From Chloroflexota bacterium (lineage in GTDB: Bacteria; Chloroflexota; Dehalococcoidia; UBA3495), in the NCBI GenBank assembly GCA_002697005.1, contig NZUD01000033.1:1-9737 (forward strand): a stretch of DNA of 9,737 bases, in the 5' to 3' direction. A model generated the notes under the pieces. That model saw only the letters and a program-made list of their open reading frames with translations. It was not told the origin of the DNA and did no database searches. The translations under genes and the position numbers were made by a program. Every line of letters starts with the position of its first letter. The first letter of the stretch is position 1. Positions 5,748-9,737 of this stretch are shown here, one piece after another.

Positions 5748-5861
5748 GGAGATGGGAGTAAACCCGGCTATAATCTGAAGAGAGGTAGGAGCTTTTAGGC
5801 CGTCTTGGGTTGCAACCGGGGCTACTTCCGAAAAATCATCTCCGCGATGAAAGGCGGGCTA

Positions 5862-6050
5862 TTAGAAGCCCCAAGGTCCGACACGGCGGACAGGCTCGCT
5901 CTCTGCGAGCTTGTGCTCCATGCGGTCTTTCTTGCTCATAGCAGGGCCCGATAACCAATCGTAAGCTGCGGCGAAACTGCCTTCCATGTGATGCAGCATA
6001 TCTCCGAGATGCAAGAAGTTCGGGTGCCTGTGTTTGTTCGCCTCTGCCAT
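5862..6050 (-). CDS. Small hypothetical protein, 62 aa
   Basis: I do not recognise this protein. The N-terminal 21 residues contain five His (KHRHPNFLHLGDMLHH), followed by a short amphipathic stretch (GSFAAAYDWLSG), a charged segment (SKKDRMEHKLAESE) and the ending VRRVGPWGF. There is no membrane segment, signal peptide or Cys pair. AGGAAACGGGAAA stands directly upstream of ATG 6050, and a good minus-strand promoter and an operator-like dyad precede it. These and the hairpin terminator at 5711-5747 support a real single-gene unit. The His cluster might bind metal or heme, but it shows no known motif. Overlapping frames on either strand lack such signals. Confidence 0.6.
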   Translation of the reverse strand: MAEANKHRHPNFLHLGDMLHHMEGSFAAAYDWLSGPAMSKKDRMEHKLAESEPVRRVGPWGF

Positions 6051-6072
6051 TTTCCCGTTTCCTAGCCTTAGG

Positions 6073-6091
6073 ACTTAACGTCCGGTTAAGT
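6073..6091. promoter_or_regulatory. Operator-like dyad upstream of the small gene
   Basis: ACTTAAC (6073-6079) and GTTAAGT (6085-6091) are perfect 7-bp inverted repeats around GTCCG. The 19-bp dyad lies 23-41 nt before ATG 6050, downstream of the predicted transcription start, where a bound repressor or an RNA hairpin could control expression. Confidence 0.5.
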
Positions 6092-6133
6092 ATGTAAATT
6101 TGCAATATTGATACTGCTACTTAATCGTCTATT

Positions 6134-6162
6134 ATGATAAACTGGACTTATTATTGCGTCAA
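6134..6162 (-). promoter_or_regulatory. Promoter reading toward the small gene
   Basis: Minus strand: TTGACG (6162-6157), exactly 17 bp, then TATCAT (6139-6134). Start is predicted near 6127, leaving about 76 nt of leader that includes the dyad at 6073-6091. The -10 lies within the left inverted repeat of the AT-rich segment. Confidence 0.6.
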
Positions 6163-6195
6163 GGTATAATGTGCGCCTAATATCATTGTATTATA

Positions 6196-6210
6196 CGATA
6201 ATTGCTATCG
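6196..6210. repeat. Dyad CGATA/TATCG
   Basis: CGATA (6196-6200) and TATCG (6206-6210) are perfect arms around ATTGC. It directly follows a second inverted repeat, GTATAAT (6164-6170) with ATTATAC (6190-6196), with which it shares C6196. Both lie inside the AT-rich segment. Confidence 0.4.
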
Positions 6211-6231
6211 CGGAACGGATTGAGGATACTA

Positions 6232-6287
6232 TTACGTAAATCATCATAATTGCTTGCGTGCAAAGCTGATTGTTGATGATTACGTAA
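6232..6287. repeat. 14-bp inverted repeat containing TTACGTAA palindromes
   Basis: The left arm TTACGTAA-A-TCATCA (6232-6246) pairs with the right arm TGATGATTACGTAA (6274-6287): 14 bp with a single bulged A, loop 27 nt. Because TTACGTAA is itself palindromic, ATTACGTAAAT also occurs as a direct repeat (6231-6241 and 6279-6289, period 48). A related TATGTAAATT stands at 6091-6100. Such repeated sites can be protein binding sites or recombination ends. Confidence 0.6.
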
Positions 6288-6289
6288 AT

Positions 6290-6304
6290 TATTATCGCAT
6301 AATA
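6290..6304. repeat. Dyad TATTAT-CGC-ATAATA
   Basis: Perfect 6-bp arms around CGC. It lies at the inner part of the right inverted repeat of the AT-rich segment, immediately after the monooxygenase stop codon on the minus strand. Confidence 0.5.
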
Positions 6305-6307
6305 GAC

Positions 6308-7366
6308 TTAAAAGAAAGGGATGACTTCTTTGGCGAAGAGACGCATAGACCCAGCGGCGTCGGACTCAGATATCAAGTGGAAGTTGACCTGCATGGAAGC
6401 GGTGTCGAATCCGCCTACCTCCTCGGCGTAGCCTGAGATCTGGTGACGGATGTCTTCAGGATTGCCTACCCAGATGGTTCCGCTGTTCAATAGTGAGTTG
6501 AAATTAGCTGAACGAAGGCCGTCTAGATAACCTTCATAGCCTGGGTAGTCCTCGGATGACCTACCAGCTCCCCAACCAAAATCCTGTTCCGCAGCTGCCA
6601 CCAACGACTTGAAATAGGAGTTGATGTTTGGCTTGGCGATGCGGTGCGATTCCTCTCGGTCTTCGTGGCAAAACATGTGGAATCCCAGGGCAATCTTGCC
6701 TTTCCCTGGGTGCCCAGCCTCACGCCAAGCTTCCTGGTATATGCTGACGGACTCTCGCATCTGTGGTCCGGCAAAAGCGACCAGCATCAAGTTGAAACCG
6801 TTACGCCCGGCCGCCTCCATCGACTGTGGAGTGGCCAAGGCGGCGATCCAGAACGGTGGCCGCAGTTGCTGAGTGGGCCTGGGCAATGATGTCACATTAT
6901 GGAACCGGTGAAAATTGCCTTCGAAGGTTACGTTTTCCTCCTCCAGCAAGCGGCGCACCGCTTCAACACCCTCATCGAAACGGGCTCGGCTCTCGTCCAT
7001 GGTACGGTCGAAGCGTTGGAACTCGTGGGGGAGGAAGGCCCGGCCGAAACCGCAGTCCAGGCGTCCGTTGGAGATGGCGTCTAACATGCCTATCTCCCCG
7101 GCAACTTTCAACGGATGGTTAAATATCGGCAGTACAGCTCCCGTGAGCAGGCGTGCTTTGCTGGTGCGCTGGGACGCGGCGGTGAGGAATATGTGAGGAG
7201 ACGGGCTATAACCCCCGTAAGACTCGAAGTAATGCTCGACCGTTCGGACCTGAGAATAGCCCAATTCGTCGCAGAGTCCGACTAAATTCAGACATTCGTT
7301 CCAATATTGCTGACCGGACTTCTCACCAGGGCCGACGTCCGGAAAGAACTGGAGTCCAAATTCCAT
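6308..7366 (-). CDS. Luciferase-like (LLM class) flavin-dependent monooxygenase
   Basis: A 352-aa TIM-barrel protein of the bacterial luciferase-like superfamily, whose members use reduced FMN (or F420 in some branches) to oxygenate or oxidise organic substrates. Family marks are the N-terminal MEFGLQFFPDVG strand, VEHYF (43-47) in place of the usual EHHF, the strand VLPIFNHPLKVAGEIGMLD (78-96), SNGRLDCGFGRAF (99-111) close to the consensus DxxSxGRxxxGxGRG, and FWIAALATPQSMEAAGRNGFN in the second half. It is soluble. ATG 7366 has a GAGGG upstream. It follows the FAD oxidase by 20 bp on the same strand and is probably cotranscribed. Its TAA lies within the TTAA at the edge of the AT-rich segment. 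Cofactor and substrate cannot be fixed from sequence. Confidence 0.9.
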   Translation of the reverse strand: MEFGLQFFPDVGPGEKSGQQYWNECLNLVGLCDELGYSQVRTVEHYFESYGGYSPSPHIFLTAASQRTSKARLLTGAVLPIFNHPLKVAGEIGMLDAISNGRLDCGFGRAFLPHEFQRFDRTMDESRARFDEGVEAVRRLLEEENVTFEGNFHRFHNVTSLPRPTQQLRPPFWIAALATPQSMEAAGRNGFNLMLVAFAGPQMRESVSIYQEAWREAGHPGKGKIALGFHMFCHEDREESHRIAKPNINSYFKSLVAAAEQDFGWGAGRSSEDYPGYEGYLDGLRSANFNSLLNSGTIWVGNPEDIRHQISGYAEEVGGFDTASMQVNFHLISESDAAGSMRLFAKEVIPFF

Positions 7367-7386
7367 ATGGCCCTCGGTTAGTTGAT

Positions 7387-8787
7387 TTAGAGTCCCAGTT
7401 TGCCGGGGTTCATGATGTCATTGGGGTCCAAGGCCTGTTTGATGGCTTGCACCACTTCCTGCCCCACGCCCATCTCCCGGGCCAGCAGATGGTTCAGCTT
7501 CACGCCAACTCCGTGGCAATATTCCATCACGCCGCCCATATCCTGGGCCAGTTCTAATATCTCCTGCACTGTCTGTCCTAACCGGTCCCTGGAGTCCTCG
7601 GTCGTACCCGATGCTGGCACGATCAACATAGAGAACAACTCCGGCCGAGACCAGATGGCGTATTCGGTAACCCGGATTCCAGCCTGGGCCATGATTTTGT
7701 CGCAACGCTTGCGGTATTCCAGCACTCGCGAGATGGGGAGTCCAAGGTGTAGATAGTCGAAGCCATGTCGGTTACGCCCGCGGCTCCAGCGGACGCTTCT
7801 TGGTTTGCCCAGGGCCGACATTTTGTAGTTCTCTGCGGATTGCCTCCGGTCTCCCCAATAGGCGGTGGTAGGATCTGGACCGAGCATGCGTCCGCCGAAC
7901 TGAACGCAGACTGAAAGAGCCCTTTTTTCGTTGGCGGTCACACTCTCTTGGAACCCCTCAAAGAGCAGGTGGAAGGTGATGCCGTCCTCCTCCTCCGTAA
8001 GGTCCATCAGAGTCGGGCGGACCCCTAGTGCGAACATCTCGGCGGCCGCTTTGAAACCCTGGTCGAAGGTGTCGAATGCGACGCTCTGGAATACCTGGGC
8101 TTCGGGCAGCCGGAACACGCGAATAATTGCCTTGGTGATGACGCCGAAGACCCCCTCCGAGCCTATGAACAGGTGTTTCAAGCTGGGGCCTGAGGACTGG
8201 TTGGGCACGGCTCTAGTGCTGACAATCTGCCCGGTGGGCAACACAGCTTCCAAAGCGACAACCTGGTCTCCCATGGGGCCATGGGCGCCGGCACGGTAGC
8301 CGACACCGTTGGTGGAGATGGTGCCAGCTACGGTAGCTATGGGCACGCTGTATGGGTCGTGGCCCGGCATCAGACCTTGGTCAAAAAGAGAATTCTCCAA
8401 GTCTTCCAAAATCACCCCGGCTTCAACCTCAGCGGTCATGTCTGTGGGGTTGATGGCTAGTATATTGCTCATGCGCTTGAGGTCAAGAACGATGCCGCCC
8501 ACGGTGGGAACTGTTGCTCCCATGACGCCGGTGCCTCCGCCGTAGGGAATCACGGGCGTTTGCGACTTGTTGGCCAGCTTCAGGACAGCACTTACTTCCG
8601 CTGTAGTAGCGGGCCGGGCAACGACGTCAGCCAACCGTTCGAATGCGACTTCAGCACCGAAAGCACGGGACGGAGATAGGGCATCTCCAGAGTAGCGGTC
8701 GAGGTCGTAGGGGTCTGTGAGGACGTTTTCCGCACCCAGCGCTCTAGTCAGCGAGTCGATGAGGGAGCTTGGGATGGCCGTCGCCAT
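7387..8787 (-). CDS. FAD-linked oxidase (GlcD/D-lactate dehydrogenase/AGPS-like)
   Basis: A 466-aa flavoprotein of the vanillyl-alcohol oxidase superfamily, which includes the GlcD subunit of glycolate oxidase, D-lactate dehydrogenase and alkyl-DHAP synthase. The FAD-binding half has the pyrophosphate loop PYGGGTGVMGATVP (81-94), then TVAGTISTNGVGYRAGAHGPMGDQV with the flavin-binding Thr and Gly residues, and IGSEGVFGVIT. The C-terminal FAD-oxidase domain ends with His425 in HGVG and the typical ALDPNDIMNPGKLGL. No cysteine-rich iron-sulfur domain is fused, and no GlcE or GlcF gene is nearby, so it is not a standard three-subunit glycolate oxidase. The ATG overlaps the cysS stop by one base (TAATG), which suggests translational coupling. 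Oxidation of a 2-hydroxyacid is a fair guess, not proven. Confidence 0.9.
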   Translation of the reverse strand: MATAIPSSLIDSLTRALGAENVLTDPYDLDRYSGDALSPSRAFGAEVAFERLADVVARPATTAEVSAVLKLANKSQTPVIPYGGGTGVMGATVPTVGGIVLDLKRMSNILAINPTDMTAEVEAGVILEDLENSLFDQGLMPGHDPYSVPIATVAGTISTNGVGYRAGAHGPMGDQVVALEAVLPTGQIVSTRAVPNQSSGPSLKHLFIGSEGVFGVITKAIIRVFRLPEAQVFQSVAFDTFDQGFKAAAEMFALGVRPTLMDLTEEEDGITFHLLFEGFQESVTANEKRALSVCVQFGGRMLGPDPTTAYWGDRRQSAENYKMSALGKPRSVRWSRGRNRHGFDYLHLGLPISRVLEYRKRCDKIMAQAGIRVTEYAIWSRPELFSMLIVPASGTTEDSRDRLGQTVQEILELAQDMGGVMEYCHGVGVKLNHLLAREMGVGQEVVQAIKQALDPNDIMNPGKLGL

Positions 8788-9737
8788 TAAGGTCCTGGGC
8801 GGTAAGACCAGATGCTGCCTGCAGCCGAGTCTTCCACAGATACACCTTGACTCTCCAGCCAGTTCCTAATCTCGTCGGCTAGAGCATATAGCTTGTAGGT
8901 ACGGCATTCTGTGCGGATGTGTACAAGCCGGTCGATATCGGGTCCGGACACAGTATCTACGTTGGTAGCAGGAGTTTCGCCAAATAGTTCCGACAGCTCG
9001 GCTTGTCCGGTTGCCAGGAGCTTGGAGTGGATGTCTTTCACCATGGCGTTGTACAGGCCGGCGTCCAAGTTCAAAGAGACGTACCGCTCTTGAAAGGTCA
9101 GTCCGAGGAGAGAACCAAGGTGGCGGAGGCAGTCTTGAGCAGCGGAGATCGAGTTCCCTGCATCGCGTTGTCGGTTGATCTCGTGGGATAGATCGAACAT
9201 CGCAGCGAGGGCTTTAGGCGTATTCAGGTCGTCGTCCATTCCCTGAATGAACTGCTCTTGGAACGGGGCCGGATCCATGGGAGCACCGTCGGAATCGACC
9301 TGCTCTCTAAGAACGTTGCGGAGGCGGTCAGCGCTGCGTTCCATGGAGTCGCAACCCTCATCGCTGTAACTCAAAGGGCTCCGATAGTGAGAGCTAAGAA
9401 AGTATAGGCGGATGGCGTCCGGGCTGTAGCTTTCCAGTGCTTCTTCAACCGACACCAAATTCCCGAGGGATTTGCTCATCTTATCTTGGCCCAGTTGTAG
9501 CAGGCCGTTATGCACCCAGTAACGGGAAAAGGGCGTTTCTCCCGTGGATGCCTCGCTTTGGGCAATCTCATTCTCGTGGTGAGGGAAGATTAGGTCCTGG
9601 CCGCCGCCGTGAATGTCTAGGGTTGCACCCAGATAGGTCATGGACATGGCGGTGCATTCGATGTGCCAACCGGGCCGGCCGGGTCCCCAGGGGCTTTCCC
9701 AAGAAGGCTCACTGGGGCGCGCGCCTTTCCAGAGCAC
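8787..9737 (-). CDS. cysS: Cysteinyl-tRNA synthetase, 3' part
   Basis: These 316 residues are the C-terminal part of cytoplasmic cysteinyl-tRNA synthetase, which charges tRNA-Cys. The gene continues past the right edge, so the HIGH motif and the first zinc Cys are not in view. Present are GRPGWHIECTAM with a zinc-ligand Cys, DIHGGGQDLIFPHHENEIAQSE with the zinc-ligand His and Glu, the ATP-binding KMSKSLGN loop, and the helical anticodon-binding domain. The end, ADEIRNWLESQGVSVEDSAAGSIW, is typical of the family. The first visible codon (GTG, in VLWKGARPSEPSWESPWGPG) is internal, not a start. Its TAA overlaps the ATG of the FAD oxidase, making cysS the first visible gene of the minus-strand operon. 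The promoter lies outside the window. Confidence 0.97.
   Translation of the reverse strand: MLWKGARPSEPSWESPWGPGRPGWHIECTAMSMTYLGATLDIHGGGQDLIFPHHENEIAQSEASTGETPFSRYWVHNGLLQLGQDKMSKSLGNLVSVEEALESYSPDAIRLYFLSSHYRSPLSYSDEGCDSMERSADRLRNVLREQVDSDGAPMDPAPFQEQFIQGMDDDLNTPKALAAMFDLSHEINRQRDAGNSISAAQDCLRHLGSLLGLTFQERYVSLNLDAGLYNAMVKDIHSKLLATGQAELSELFGETPATNVDTVSGPDIDRLVHIRTECRTYKLYALADEIRNWLESQGVSVEDSAAGSIWSYRPGP

Larger units (their letters stand above)
6121..6311. repeat. AT-rich segment with imperfect terminal inverted repeats (MITE-like candidate)
   Basis: The ends mirror each other. The left end reads TTAA (6121-6124), TC, GTCTATTATG (6127-6136), ATAA (6137-6140). The right end, read on the minus strand, is TTAA (6311-6308), GTCTATTATG (6307-6298), CG, ATAA (6295-6292). 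That is 18 matching bases with two 2-nt indels, 191 bp overall. By hand count 60 of the 180 bases from 6121 to 6300 are G or C, far below the flanking genes. No reading frame inside suggests a transposase. It could be a non-autonomous insertion with a TTAA target, or a large regulatory palindrome. The right TTAA contains the stop codon of the monooxygenase gene. Confidence 0.5.

Noticed and set aside
5766..5778. Plus-strand TATAATCTGA after the terminator, sharing 10 bases with the site at 3431
   Set aside because: No -35, and no gene or structure follows on that strand; the match is probably chance.
7387..8787. Assignment of the FAD oxidase as glcD
   Set aside because: No GlcE or GlcF partner genes nearby, and HGVG near the C-terminus is also seen in alkyl-DHAP synthase and D-lactate dehydrogenase relatives.

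Overview
The window looks like a bacterial chromosome of moderate G+C, with Shine-Dalgarno-led genes, sigma70-type promoters and a tRNA gene that encodes its own CCA end. The gene content is a type I signal peptidase and cysteinyl-tRNA synthetase (housekeeping) next to an SMP-30/gluconolactonase, a luciferase-family monooxygenase, a GlcD-type FAD oxidase, a D-2-hydroxyacid dehydrogenase, an ornithine cyclodeaminase/mu-crystallin homologue and a Rieske ferredoxin. This mix of oxidative organic-acid enzymes resembles free-living Chloroflexota such as Dehalococcoidia/SAR202. That placement is inferred from gene content and is not proven by any marker here.

Layout. Positions 1-225 hold nothing I can support. 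A 123-aa unknown protein (226-597, minus) lies downstream of an SMP-30 family lactonase (715-1617, minus). The lactonase is divergent from lepB (1763-2425, plus). lepB converges on a Rieske ferredoxin gene (2422-2745, minus), and the two stop codons share one CTAG. A strong promoter then drives tRNA-Ser(GGA) at 2956-3045. A 518-bp stretch without a gene (3046-3563) follows. It is rich in imperfect hairpins and has a promoter-like site with two CTGAATCAG direct repeats. Next come a D-2-hydroxyacid dehydrogenase (3564-4559, minus) and, divergent from it, an ornithine cyclodeaminase-family gene (4743-5702, plus). An 11-bp perfect hairpin separates the latter from the minus-strand group on the right.

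The right third is a minus-strand operon: cysS (partial, runs off the window), then an FAD-linked oxidase whose ATG overlaps the cysS stop by one base, then a luciferase-like monooxygenase 20 bp further on. Downstream is an AT-rich 191-bp segment (6121-6311) bounded by imperfect inverted repeats and TTAA. It then leads into a 62-aa unknown gene (5862-6050). The segment overlaps the monooxygenase stop codon and appears to carry an outward-facing promoter toward the small gene, so it may be a small MITE-like insertion. This segment, the hairpin-rich region at 3046-3563 and a recurring TGC-TAnAnT extended -10 motif are the main non-coding observations.

The enzymes fit oxidation and reduction of small organic acids: lactone hydrolysis, 2-hydroxyacid oxidation or 2-ketoacid reduction, imino-acid reduction and flavin monooxygenation. 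No complete known pathway can be assembled from this window, and substrates are unassigned.
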